From an uncultured Methanomethylovorans sp. (lineage in GTDB: Archaea; Halobacteriota; Methanosarcinia; Methanosarcinales; Methanosarcinaceae): a stretch of 9,235 nt of DNA. How positions within the stretch are numbered: position 1 is the first letter of the stretch; each line of letters opens with the position of its first letter. The notes beneath the pieces are model-generated. The model worked only from the letters and a program-made list of their open reading frames with translations, did not search any database and was not told where the DNA came from. The position numbers and the translations under genes were made by a program. Below, in pieces: positions 1 to 7,476 of the stretch. The stretch covers positions 1 to 9,235 of the forward strand of contig CALBTS010000046.1 in NCBI GenBank assembly GCA_937968035.1. Reading direction: 5' to 3'.

Positions 1-207
1 AAATCAGAAGACCTTTTCTTATGGCTACGCCAGACACACTTTTTGAAACACTATCGTGACTTAATGGTAGAAGTGAATAGAATCTCATATGAACCCTGGC
101 TGGGCTCGTATTCATTCAAAGGCAAACAATTTAATTTGAAAGTTTTTATCAGCTGTCGGCTTTTATCTCTTATGTTGATAAATGTTTTGCGGGTTGCTTT
201 TAATTAA
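1..207 (+). CDS. possible 3' end of an unidentified convergent gene
   Basis: Frame 1 of the plus strand is open from the window edge to a TAA at 205-207, giving 68 codons with no start inside a clear gene context. The translation has an aromatic and basic first half (LWLRQTHFLKHYRDL near the start) and a more hydrophobic tail. I do not recognise a family. It would converge on mcrC and overlap its stop codon by 8 bases. The minus strand also has a fairly long open frame here, so chance openness is a real possibility. Treat it as a candidate only. Confidence 0.2.
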   Translation, partial: KSEDLFLWLRQTHFLKHYRDLMVEVNRISYEPWLGSYSFKGKQFNLKVFISCRLLSLMLINVLRVAFN

Positions 208-1246
208 TAATCTCCAATAAATCATTCCGGATAAGCCTCCAATGCTGGTTCAGATTAATCGTCTTTATGGTAATTTTATGATTATCAATAATGTTGGTAA
301 TGGAATGTTCTTTAGAAACGGTTGGATATAGCAATAGTCCTTCACTGTTTATTGCTGACCCGCCCTGGACTTCTGCATTCTTAACATATGCATACATTTG
401 GTACAGGTTAGCTGATATGATCTTTTCTTTGTCATAATACTCATTAAGACATTCTGCGTAGTACTTCGTGTCAATAATTATTTTCCTGTTTGGAGATGTG
501 AGAGATATATCCGTCTTCATAATAGGAAGGAAGTCGATATTATTGTCCCCCTTTTGAGTAACATTCCACATAATTGTTTCTGATCCAACATTGAAATCAC
601 TATTTCGAAGAGCTTCTTTGAAGAAATTTCTGACAAAATGTTCAAACAATTTTGCCATCTTCTTTTCATCTCTTACGAAATCTATGAACTCGTAGGACCC
701 GGTATCTTCATTAAGAGAAATGTTTTCGTGAATAATAAATGCAACGTTAAGCACGAATCTATAAAACAGATTGTTCCTGTGTAAATTTACCTTCGCGAAA
801 TGATTACTTGTGAGTGCTATATCTGAGATATGGAGGAAACGTTTATAGACCTCAAGGAGCTCTAACCGTATCGACCTGTCAAGATTCTTTACTCTGAGTA
901 ATTTATTTAAAGTAGCTTTAATTATTTGATTGTGAAGAATATCTTGGGATAATTCATCGAAGTCGCAATGCAATCTTAAGATAGGCACTGAAAGATTCCT
1001 CAGGTTATTCTTGAAATCAATTTTACCGTGCACCTGCGTTAATTCTTCAAATTCATTCTTATATGTCCTGTCGAGGCCTCTCTTAAAAATATAGCTACAG
1101 CCATTATTAAGGACCTTAGCAAACAGATCTATGTATTGAGTATAGTCTGAAGCACTAACCCTGATTCTGTTTGAGGCATCCAGCTGGTTCCAGGAATAGC
1201 AAAGCAAATAATAGATGTTTTCTATAGGTATTTTAGACTCACTCAC
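200..1246 (-). CDS. mcrC: McrC-family nuclease subunit of a McrBC type IV restriction system
   Basis: This 348-residue protein is the likely endonuclease partner of the upstream McrB motor. In the family, McrC binds the McrB ring, stimulates its GTPase and cuts DNA. The N-terminus (PIENIYYLLCYSWNQLD) is a typical McrC opening. The PD-(D/E)XK site is visible as D246 in KTDISL, then D259-T260-K261 in IIIDTKYY, with E202 (KLFEHFV) and Q283 (NLYQMYAYV) as supporting positions. E. coli McrC has the same D...DxK arrangement. The start is a GTG at 1244-1246 that overlaps the mcrB stop by 8 bases, so translation is probably coupled. No strong Shine-Dalgarno is seen. Its length matches the family and it appears intact. 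Which modified base is attacked cannot be read from this subunit. Confidence 0.9.
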   Translation of the reverse strand: MSESKIPIENIYYLLCYSWNQLDASNRIRVSASDYTQYIDLFAKVLNNGCSYIFKRGLDRTYKNEFEELTQVHGKIDFKNNLRNLSVPILRLHCDFDELSQDILHNQIIKATLNKLLRVKNLDRSIRLELLEVYKRFLHISDIALTSNHFAKVNLHRNNLFYRFVLNVAFIIHENISLNEDTGSYEFIDFVRDEKKMAKLFEHFVRNFFKEALRNSDFNVGSETIMWNVTQKGDNNIDFLPIMKTDISLTSPNRKIIIDTKYYAECLNEYYDKEKIISANLYQMYAYVKNAEVQGGSAINSEGLLLYPTVSKEHSITNIIDNHKITIKTINLNQHWRLIRNDLLEIIN

Positions 1247-4200
1247 GAAGTAACTTGTTTACATTGTCTTCTGCTTTTTCAATATCATCGAACCAATACT
1301 CCCTTAGAAGAGGCCTTATCTCATTATCAATAACCTGTCTGTACCATTTTGATTCATTAACAATCGGTTTAGAACAGAAATAGCTGTGACCAATTGAAAA
1401 CCACCTCCCAAGGTTGTCATCTTCGGATATGACTGCATTGAGATCATTAAATCTTGAAATAATCCGATTAATCAGATCGTCATCAACCCCATTAATTGAA
1501 AGCAATTTGGCGAAGCGTGGATCATTAAATGAAGGATTAATATCTATAAAGTTGAATCTTCTTCTCAGGGCATAATCAACAATGGCCAGAGATCTGTCGG
1601 CAGTATTCATTGTCCCAATGATGTAGAGGTTTTCCGGGAGAAAGAACTTCTCATTTTCTGTACTTGAGTAGGTCAGTCTGATTCCAAAATCTTTACCTCG
1701 CTTATCATGCTCGATCAGCATCATAAGTTCTCCGAAAATTTTGCTCAGGTTGCCACGGTTTATTTCATCTATAATGAAGAAATATTTGTGATCGGGATCA
1801 TGCTGTGCTTTTAAGCAAAATTCAAAGAAGACTCCATTCTTCAATTGAAATTTTCCTTCTCCTGTTGGACGATAGCCTTGTATGAAATCTTCATAAGAGT
1901 AGGACTGATGAAACTGAATCATTTCAACCTTTGAATTATCTTTAAATCCTGATAGAAGATAAGCTAATCTTTTAGCAATAAATGTTTTACCTGTCCCGGG
2001 GGGGCCTTGCAGGATTATATTCCTTTTATATTCAATCGAGTTTATAATTTCATCAAGCCTCCGTTCATTCAGAAATATCTCTTTAAGAGCCTCCAGCTTT
2101 GTATATGGATCTAATCTTTTCGTAATCTCTTGTCTGCATAACCGACATATTGATCTAAATTCCTCCTCGTTCAGTTTGAAGAGAGATCCCTGGTGATTTT
2201 TGAAGACTTCACATGCACTTAACTCAGAGACCGTTTTCAGGTCTTCCCATGAGGCTTGGTATGGAAAGAATTCCTTGATCTTGAATGTAATTATTTCACC
2301 TTCTTCTTCATCGTCGGTTATGCCACTAACTACCTCGAAAATGGCTTTAACCTTAAGTATTGGGGCAGATTGATAGCCAATGATCAGGTCACCGGTTTTA
2401 ACTTTGGTAAAGTACTCGTAAATTCTTCTTTTGTTCCCTTTGTCGTTGTGGGTTGTATAGGTCTGTTCTTGCCCTATTGCAAAATGATCTATATTCCAAT
2501 AGGTCGGATTGGCATTAATCCACCAGAATTGTTGTTCCCCGCTATGATCTGAGGGAGGTACTATTGGTTGTTCGACTTTCTCTTCAATTCCAAGGAGGGA
2601 TTTAAGTTTAGCGACATACTCCGGGAAAGGTGTTATATCTGTAAGTGTTTTTAAGACAATATTGCTGTTCTCTTCCGGCCATTCACCTTTGTTTACCCAT
2701 CTGACCTTTCTTAAATGATGGTAATCACTCCTTGACGGGTCATAGTAGTAATCAGATTCGACTATACCATAACCGATATATGTTTTTACTCCCTTCTTAG
2801 CGACGATAATATCCTCAGGTTTCATTACTTTCAGAAATTGCCAGCATGCAAGGGAGTCGTTTGAGAATGACCTTTCAGAGTCTATTTCTTCCTGCATTTT
2901 CTTTCCGATGCTCTCCCTGTCAGGAAAGTTGTTCAAGTTACCTGTCTGATTCCAGCCTATACCCATCACTCCGTCCGCATAAAAGGTATCCCAAAATTGA
3001 GCGTTGGCCCCTGGCGCATAAATCCAGAATCTGACCTGTGGATCAGGGTGTGGGTCTTCTATAATTTCTTCGTCAACAAAGTCTTCATAATTATTTTCCA
3101 TGTACGCCAAGTGGGAAATCTCGTAAAGTTTCAGACCCGTTTTCTCTTTCGCTTGTTCAATTATTGAGAAATAATCTCCAAGGCTTCTGATATTTGTATC
3201 AATTGCCAGCGTATTAAGATAGTAGATTGTGTTTCTGTCGATTGTAAGATATTGTGATGGTCGGGCTTTATAAAGATTACTGGTCAACTTTGTAATTCCA
3301 ATCCCATGTAATCCGATTACTTTGTCGAAAAGATCATCATTGATATTATAATTAATGGCTTGCTCAAATAACTCCCATAGTATTGAAATACGATCTGGTT
3401 CACGGTCTTTTTCATATCCGTAGAACCAGACATTTTGAGGAAAGGTTCTGGGGATGCCCCAAGCATCCACAGGGGTTTCTGAATTCAACTCGAAATTTAC
3501 TTTTAACTTCTTTGCAATTTGCACTACCTTATCTTCACCATATTTTGTGATTGATGCAAACACTGTAAAAGGATCAATCTCTTTTAATTGAATCGTTTCT
3601 CCTTCAATATTTAAATCATTGAAACCTTCCTCAATTCCGGAAGCAATTAGTTTTTGTATGATTTCAGATTGCTTGTCTTTGTACGACAGCAACTCGGTCG
3701 CAAGTTCTTCGAAAAGTGAAACCCATGTGAACATTTCTTTGCCGACGAGGATATGTTTTCGAATGAAGAAAATAAAGTCCTGGACGAGCCATACCTCAAC
3801 GACGGGAGTGATTTCTCTTAATACATCGAATTTTACTGAAATCCCTCTGAACTTATCGATGTTTTCATGAATTTCCTTCCTCAGAATGCTCAACAACTCC
3901 TGACTCTTTACGAAAGATTTAAAGCCTTTTTTAGGCAGATTCTTTTCATCAAAAAGATACTCCAGTGCAAATATCAGATCAATCCTGGGACAGGTATTAA
4001 ACTTATGAGGAATTAATGTAGCTAACCATGCAGAGAACTTTGGCAGGCTTAAGGATGTTTTAATCCTTTCTTTTTCTAGCAGTCCACCTTCAAATAAATA
4101 CCTTATTGTTTGTATGTCTTTTAATTCAATAATCTGATTTCCATATCTTTTAGGAGTATCCAGAAAATTTACTCCCTTTGTCTTCCCGTCGAATTTTTCA

Positions 4201-4394
4201 TGCTGAGATGCAATACTGATTTCGAGAATTTGTTCGTCAGTCTGCTTATTGAAGTCAACCCTTCTAAACAGCCAGTCTGCGAAATGGAATTTATAAATTT
4301 CACCTGTTGCAAACCAATCTGTTTCAGTACATTCATTAATGTACTGCTCCAGTGTTTTAATAAATTTCTCCCTGTTGATCTTGTGGTTTAACAT
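1239..4394 (-). CDS. mcrB: McrB-like AAA+ GTPase with tandem EVE-like reader domains
   Basis: This 1051-residue protein is the motor and recognition subunit of a McrBC-type system that translocates on modified DNA. The C-terminal AAA+ module shows Walker A GPPGTGKT at 797-804, Walker B FFIIDE with D876-E877, the McrB signature MNTADRS at 929-935, and arginine-finger-like RRRF at 944-947. Two EVE-like domains precede it. The first covers about 454-600, beginning RFWIYAPG and containing GVMGIGW. The second covers about 621-752, beginning QQFWWIN and containing TGDLIIGY. EVE domains are PUA-like readers of modified bases. Residues 1-300 are unassigned. Residues 310-440 contain an HhH-like motif, GLHGIGITKLT, at 361-371. 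E. coli McrB is only about 460 residues, so this is a long, multi-reader form. The ATG at 4392-4394 lacks a Shine-Dalgarno, and mcrC follows with an 8-base overlap. Confidence 0.88.
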   Translation of the reverse strand: MLNHKINREKFIKTLEQYINECTETDWFATGEIYKFHFADWLFRRVDFNKQTDEQILEISIASQHEKFDGKTKGVNFLDTPKRYGNQIIELKDIQTIRYLFEGGLLEKERIKTSLSLPKFSAWLATLIPHKFNTCPRIDLIFALEYLFDEKNLPKKGFKSFVKSQELLSILRKEIHENIDKFRGISVKFDVLREITPVVEVWLVQDFIFFIRKHILVGKEMFTWVSLFEELATELLSYKDKQSEIIQKLIASGIEEGFNDLNIEGETIQLKEIDPFTVFASITKYGEDKVVQIAKKLKVNFELNSETPVDAWGIPRTFPQNVWFYGYEKDREPDRISILWELFEQAINYNINDDLFDKVIGLHGIGITKLTSNLYKARPSQYLTIDRNTIYYLNTLAIDTNIRSLGDYFSIIEQAKEKTGLKLYEISHLAYMENNYEDFVDEEIIEDPHPDPQVRFWIYAPGANAQFWDTFYADGVMGIGWNQTGNLNNFPDRESIGKKMQEEIDSERSFSNDSLACWQFLKVMKPEDIIVAKKGVKTYIGYGIVESDYYYDPSRSDYHHLRKVRWVNKGEWPEENSNIVLKTLTDITPFPEYVAKLKSLLGIEEKVEQPIVPPSDHSGEQQFWWINANPTYWNIDHFAIGQEQTYTTHNDKGNKRRIYEYFTKVKTGDLIIGYQSAPILKVKAIFEVVSGITDDEEEGEIITFKIKEFFPYQASWEDLKTVSELSACEVFKNHQGSLFKLNEEEFRSICRLCRQEITKRLDPYTKLEALKEIFLNERRLDEIINSIEYKRNIILQGPPGTGKTFIAKRLAYLLSGFKDNSKVEMIQFHQSYSYEDFIQGYRPTGEGKFQLKNGVFFEFCLKAQHDPDHKYFFIIDEINRGNLSKIFGELMMLIEHDKRGKDFGIRLTYSSTENEKFFLPENLYIIGTMNTADRSLAIVDYALRRRFNFIDINPSFNDPRFAKLLSINGVDDDLINRIISRFNDLNAVISEDDNLGRWFSIGHSYFCSKPIVNESKWYRQVIDNEIRPLLREYWFDDIEKAEDNVNKLLRE

Positions 4395-4474
4395 GATTTA
4401 CTGGTTTGGATATTGGTTTTTTAGTCAAAAGATGAAGGTAAAAAGATCCCCGGTAAAATTCAATAACTTCTGCA

Positions 4475-4500
4475 ACCTATGTCAAAATAAATTGACAGGT
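4475..4500. repeat. short inverted repeat upstream of mcrB
   Basis: TGTCAA at 4480-4485 and TTGACA at 4492-4497 form a perfect 6-bp inverted repeat around a 6-base AT spacer. ACCT at 4475-4478 and AGGT at 4497-4500 extend the symmetry with a 2-base offset. It lies about 80-105 bp before the mcrB start, in the 220-bp gap between the insertion sequence and mcrB. It could be an operator or a leader hairpin. No T-run follows it on the minus strand, so a terminator is unlikely. The rest of 4395-4614 holds no gene that I can support. Confidence 0.35.
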
Positions 4501-4610
4501 GAAACCCTCGACAGACAACAGATCCCTTAAGCTATTAATTCTGCCATGCAAGACAAAAAATGGTGTTATTACAATCCGAGAGAATATGATTTATTGCCTG
4601 TTAATCGGAT

Positions 4611-4614
4611 ATTT
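4611..4614. repeat. left target-site duplication ATTT
   Basis: The four bases ATTT immediately outside the left inverted repeat are repeated exactly at 6078-6081, immediately outside the right one. This is the duplication expected from a single insertion event with a 4-bp stagger. AT-rich flanks make a chance match of this length possible, but its exact abutment on both repeats supports it. Confidence 0.75.
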
Positions 4615-4632
4615 AGTCGACCCTTAACAAGT
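4615..4632. repeat. left terminal inverted repeat of the insertion sequence
   Basis: The sequence AGTCGACCCTTAA followed by CAAGT matches the reverse complement of the right end (AGTCGACCCTTAA then AAAGT) at 17 of 18 positions. The first 13 bases match perfectly. These repeats are the expected transposase binding and cleavage ends. Confidence 0.9.
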
Positions 4633-4640
4633 CATATTTT

Positions 4641-5969
4641 TCAATAAACGAGTACAGTGGCATATTTTACCGACCAGTTGCCGGCCAGTAAATCCAGGAC
4701 AAAATAAATGGCATTCCGGATCTGCCTTAATCTTTTCATCATATTGAAGGCAACTGCTGCCATAATCGTATTAATCATATCACCTTCAACACCCTTGAGA
4801 TAGTTCCTCAGCATCAGGTAATCACTCTTGAGATGTCCGATCACTGGTTCGACTGCTGCCCGTCGTCTGAACCGAGCTCTGTCCTTGAGCTTCTCATACG
4901 CGGTTTTGCCTTTGCCAGTGCCTGGCATCATGATCTCTACCCCAAGAATGGTCTTGCGTCCCTTATAACCTCTGTCAACCAATGCCACTTTCGGTAGCCT
5001 GCCCATCAGATCTGATACCTGCTCCAACTGCGGCTGAAGTGTATGACCGTCGTATGGATTACCTTCAAAAGCCATAGCCCCAAGTATAATGCCGCTGTTC
5101 TTTGTAATCACAAAACCGCTCTTGTTTCCAAACTCGTACTTCTTGTGATCCTTACCCTTGGAGATACAGCTTACCTCCGGTGCATGAAAGCTATAGATCT
5201 TGTTATGGCTGTCTCTCTTCTGCCCAAGTACCCGGTAATACAACCATAACTGCTCATCATATGCCTCAAGACGGTCTTTGTTGTCAAGCCCCCTCTCAAC
5301 ATCTCTTACCAGGCGACCAGCAATGGTCTTTATCTTCCGTGCGGCTGCCATTGCCTTCTTACGCCTCTTGGGATGTTCCCGGAACCGCTGATCGATCATC
5401 AGCTGACCAAGAGTTCGACTATAGCTCTGACGTAGATCTATGCTTTCTTTCTCGGCTATCTTCCAGCAGCCTTCTATTATCTTCTTATGTAGCTTAGCAT
5501 CTGTCGGAAAGGTGATGTTTTTCTCTTGGACTGTAGTATCAATGAGGACTTCTTTTTCTTCCACTTCTTTCTTCTCAAAGAGACTAATGCTGAGCTTTAA
5601 TAACTTCTCCGCTCCATCTGTCCCAAGACGCTTGCGGAAGTGTACGAACTCGCTGGGATCAAATGGTTTCTCAAATTGAAAATAGGTCTCGCCGCAAAAG
5701 TACTGCATGTACGGGTTCTCGATCCACCGGTCAACAAATGACTCATCCGATAATCCGTACATCTGCTTTAGAAGCATGCAGCCGACCATCTTGCGAACTG
5801 GTACCGCCGGACGACCCATATCAGCATAATAAGGCGCAAAATCCTTTTCTACTGATTTCCAGTCAATTCGCTGAGCCAATTCTACTAACTCATGCTTCAT
5901 ATTTATCACACTCACCAATGGAGTTCTGAAAACATTCAATTGCGGATTCTTGTCAGTTTTGCCTATCAT
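4641..5969 (-). CDS. IS5-superfamily DDE transposase
   Basis: This 442-residue transposase cuts and joins the element's own ends. The catalytic DDE triad can be read as D144 in VLIDTTV, D332 in ALVDRGYKG and E374 in AAVEPVIGHLK, followed by the basic residue K381. The N-terminal region carries the family's PFDPSEFVHFRKRLG motif at 102-116, and a basic stretch at about 196-221 (HPKRRKKAMAAARK) lies in the long insert between the first and second Asp. The length is normal for this branch and I see no frameshift or internal stop, so the enzyme is probably active. I chose the ATG at 5967-5969 because the frame is open there and the start lies right beside the hairpin described at 5970-6009. A second Met at residue 24 (5898-5900) is an alternative. 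No useful Shine-Dalgarno is visible. Confidence 0.93.
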   Translation of the reverse strand: MIGKTDKNPQLNVFRTPLVSVINMKHELVELAQRIDWKSVEKDFAPYYADMGRPAVPVRKMVGCMLLKQMYGLSDESFVDRWIENPYMQYFCGETYFQFEKPFDPSEFVHFRKRLGTDGAEKLLKLSISLFEKKEVEEKEVLIDTTVQEKNITFPTDAKLHKKIIEGCWKIAEKESIDLRQSYSRTLGQLMIDQRFREHPKRRKKAMAAARKIKTIAGRLVRDVERGLDNKDRLEAYDEQLWLYYRVLGQKRDSHNKIYSFHAPEVSCISKGKDHKKYEFGNKSGFVITKNSGIILGAMAFEGNPYDGHTLQPQLEQVSDLMGRLPKVALVDRGYKGRKTILGVEIMMPGTGKGKTAYEKLKDRARFRRRAAVEPVIGHLKSDYLMLRNYLKGVEGDMINTIMAAVAFNMMKRLRQIRNAIYFVLDLLAGNWSVKYATVLVY

Positions 5970-6009
5970 TTTGCAAGCTTTTTAACGAATCTACCAAAAA
6001 GCCTGCAAA
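5970..6009 (-). promoter_or_regulatory. hairpin abutting the transposase start codon
   Basis: On the minus strand TTTGCAGGCTTTTT (6009-5996) pairs with AAAAAGCTTGCAAA (5983-5970) to form a 14-bp stem. The only non-Watson-Crick pair is a G-U wobble in RNA, and the loop has 12 bases. The 3' arm ends directly at the ATG of the transposase. A transcript entering from outside the element would contain both arms and hide the start, whereas a transcript starting inside the loop or 3' arm would lack the 5' arm. Known elements such as IS10 and IS50 use this logic to block read-through expression. Confidence 0.6.
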
Positions 6010-6017
6010 CTGACAAA
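5986..6017 (-). promoter_or_regulatory. candidate Bacteroidetes-type promoter of the transposase
   Basis: TTTG (plus-strand 6014-6017) is followed after 20 bases by TAGATTCG (5986-5993), close to the Bacteroidetes -33 / -7 pattern TTTG and TAnnTTTG with one mismatch. The expected start of transcription is near 5980, about ten bases before the ATG. The -7 element lies in the loop of the hairpin, so native transcripts would miss the hairpin's 5' arm. The match is short and unverified. Confidence 0.35.
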
Positions 6018-6059
6018 CATTAATATTAACTTATATCATTAGTTATCAACAATATAGAT

Positions 6060-6077
6060 ACTTTTTAAGGGTCGACT
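6060..6077. repeat. right terminal inverted repeat of the insertion sequence
   Basis: The sequence ending TTAAGGGTCGACT is the reverse complement of the left end with one mismatch in 18 bases. The ATTT duplication follows directly at 6078. Confidence 0.9.
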
Positions 6078-6081
6078 ATTT
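6078..6081. repeat. right target-site duplication ATTT
   Basis: This is an exact copy of 4611-4614, directly outside the right inverted repeat. Removing 4615-6081 would restore a gap of about 280 bp between the restriction endonuclease gene and mcrB. Confidence 0.75.
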
Positions 6082-6142
6082 AATGTTTCAGCCATGATAA
6101 AAGACGGCTGCCAAATTTGAGATTTGTCCGATATGATATCAG

Positions 6143-7474
6143 TTATATCAGGATTGAACCCTGATTTGGATGAAGCAGGTCAACCATCTCTGTTGTATAA
6201 TAAAGGTTTCGGATGTTACCTGACTTTATTCTGAATTGACTTCTTCTTTTGGTAGTCGGTTCAGTCGAAGCATTTTCAAGTTTTATACCGGGATCGTAAT
6301 AAACATTTCCCGTATGCATTTGATTAAGGAAGAAAATAAAGTTCGTGCCATTTCCGATAATGAGGTTATTACCATATCTGTAATGTAATACAGGTGTCTT
6401 TATGGACTGGCTGGGAACATAACAAGCTAAATTATGTTTGCGGTTCCAATGGCTCAGAAGTGATGCAAATGACCATGATGCAGCCTCATCTCCATGTTTA
6501 TCAATTAGAGAAATCCTTCCGTCAACACTGGTTATCTTGTTCGTGGTGACATCGAATCCTGCCAGATCAAGCTTTAAACTGGTCAGGGGGTTTGTATTTC
6601 CGACTTTGTGTATGCCCCCGAAATTCATACGATCAGGCCGACCTAATTTGTCTTTATATCCGTATTTTCTGATGAATGCCTCCACCCCTGATTCAACGTA
6701 AAAACCCGAGGTGGGTTCCGGAGTCATGAGAGTAATAACTTCACTGCCAAATCTGCTAAAATTTGATGCATGGAACTGTTTAATTTCATAACCCATAAAA
6801 TCAGGTTCCGAATAACCGTTTGGTGTAATTCCAAGTTCTGCTTCGAGCGTATAACCTCCACAATTTGGAGAAAGGCATGGCTTTATTTCTTTAAATTTAT
6901 CAAGACGTTTAGATTGGATCCAGCCCATATTGTGTATCCTCAGCATCTCGTAAAGTAGTCTTTCTCTGTTTATCTGGCCCGCAACTATTTCAATTACTTG
7001 AAAGACGCCATGCATCTTCAAGTTATGAAGCCTATTAAATTCAGACGCGAGGACTGACTGTCCTGATGCTGCGTAACTGATTACTTCACCGTTGGCTGAT
7101 ACTGACATGAAAAGTAATCTGCCCTCTAATCTGGATGCCATCAAATCAGAGGGCGCAACAGGGCAGCCTTTAAGAAAACCGGATAACCTTACTTCCGGGT
7201 ATTTCGGGTATAGTACTAATTGAGTAGAAGGGGCAGGAACCAACTTTCCGGTTTCAGTTATCCAGCTGAACCTTACTGAGGCTTTAAATCTGTCTTTTGT
7301 CCAATTGCCCTTGGGCTCACAAATAATATCAGAGGTGGGAAAGATATTCAGGATGTCGAAACTCCCTCCGAGATAAATTTGATTTTTAGAGTTGTCATTG
7401 GGTGCTAACCTTTTTACATATATGGTTTTACACCCATTCCACAATAAAATATCCCTGAGGGTTGTCAGATCCAT
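6143..7474 (-). CDS. type IIE restriction endonuclease, EcoRII-N-like plus MvaI/BcnI-like domains (UbaLAI-like)
   Basis: This 443-residue protein is the probable nuclease of the type II system and likely cuts CCWGG or a close relative. The N-terminal part (about 1-165) resembles the EcoRII effector domain: C15 with YVKRLAPND at 19-27 and IFPT at 44-47 parallel YIKRLSAND and LFPS of EcoRII. The C-terminal part (about 175-443) resembles MvaI. TLE (E211) stands 14 residues before D225, as in MvaI, and PDFMGYEIK supplies D225, E230 and K232 with exactly the MvaI D-x4-E-x-K spacing. ITLMTPEPT at 247-255 and WSF at 334-336 also correspond. UbaLAI, a monomeric type IIE enzyme, has this same domain pairing. 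The ATG lies 2 bases after the methyltransferase stop, so the two are probably translationally coupled. The gene looks intact. I compared family sequences from memory, without an alignment tool. Confidence 0.85.
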   Translation of the reverse strand: MDLTTLRDILLWNGCKTIYVKRLAPNDNSKNQIYLGGSFDILNIFPTSDIICEPKGNWTKDRFKASVRFSWITETGKLVPAPSTQLVLYPKYPEVRLSGFLKGCPVAPSDLMASRLEGRLLFMSVSANGEVISYAASGQSVLASEFNRLHNLKMHGVFQVIEIVAGQINRERLLYEMLRIHNMGWIQSKRLDKFKEIKPCLSPNCGGYTLEAELGITPNGYSEPDFMGYEIKQFHASNFSRFGSEVITLMTPEPTSGFYVESGVEAFIRKYGYKDKLGRPDRMNFGGIHKVGNTNPLTSLKLDLAGFDVTTNKITSVDGRISLIDKHGDEAASWSFASLLSHWNRKHNLACYVPSQSIKTPVLHYRYGNNLIIGNGTNFIFFLNQMHTGNVYYDPGIKLENASTEPTTKRRSQFRIKSGNIRNLYYTTEMVDLLHPNQGSILI

Positions 7475-7476
7475 AA

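Larger units (their letters stand above)
4615..6077 (-). mobile_element. complete IS5-superfamily insertion sequence, 1463 bp
   Basis: The element is bounded by 18-bp terminal inverted repeats beginning AGTCGACCCTTAA, with one mismatch, and by an ATTT duplication on both sides. It contains one intact transposase gene on the minus strand, which fills most of its length. It sits between the restriction-modification operon and mcrBC without breaking a gene I can see, and its transposase points the same way as both. Preserved ends, duplication and reading frame suggest a fairly recent insertion. The transposase gene looks richer in G and C than its neighbours, which fits an outside origin. I assign IS5-superfamily (IS5/IS1182-like) from the protein, and cannot fix the subgroup by eye. 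Confidence 0.9.

Noticed and set aside
2256..2552. 98-codon plus-strand frame with hydrophobic stretches, opposite mcrB
   Set aside because: It is antisense to the EVE-like domain coding region, which is well supported, and nothing around it suggests a separate gene.
4464..4497. TTGACA on the minus strand before mcrB as a sigma70 -35 box
   Set aside because: No acceptable -10 follows at 16-18 bases, and the sequence is better explained as one arm of the inverted repeat. A housekeeping promoter in this type of genome would also be expected to look different.
5043..5929. Several plus-strand open frames of 68-105 codons across the transposase
   Set aside because: They lie opposite the well-supported transposase gene, have no recognisable motifs and are mirror effects of its codon use.
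6089..6110. CAGCC / GGCTG inverted repeat after the endonuclease gene as a terminator
   Set aside because: The stem is only 5 bp with a 12-base loop and no T-run follows on the minus strand, so it does not support a terminator.
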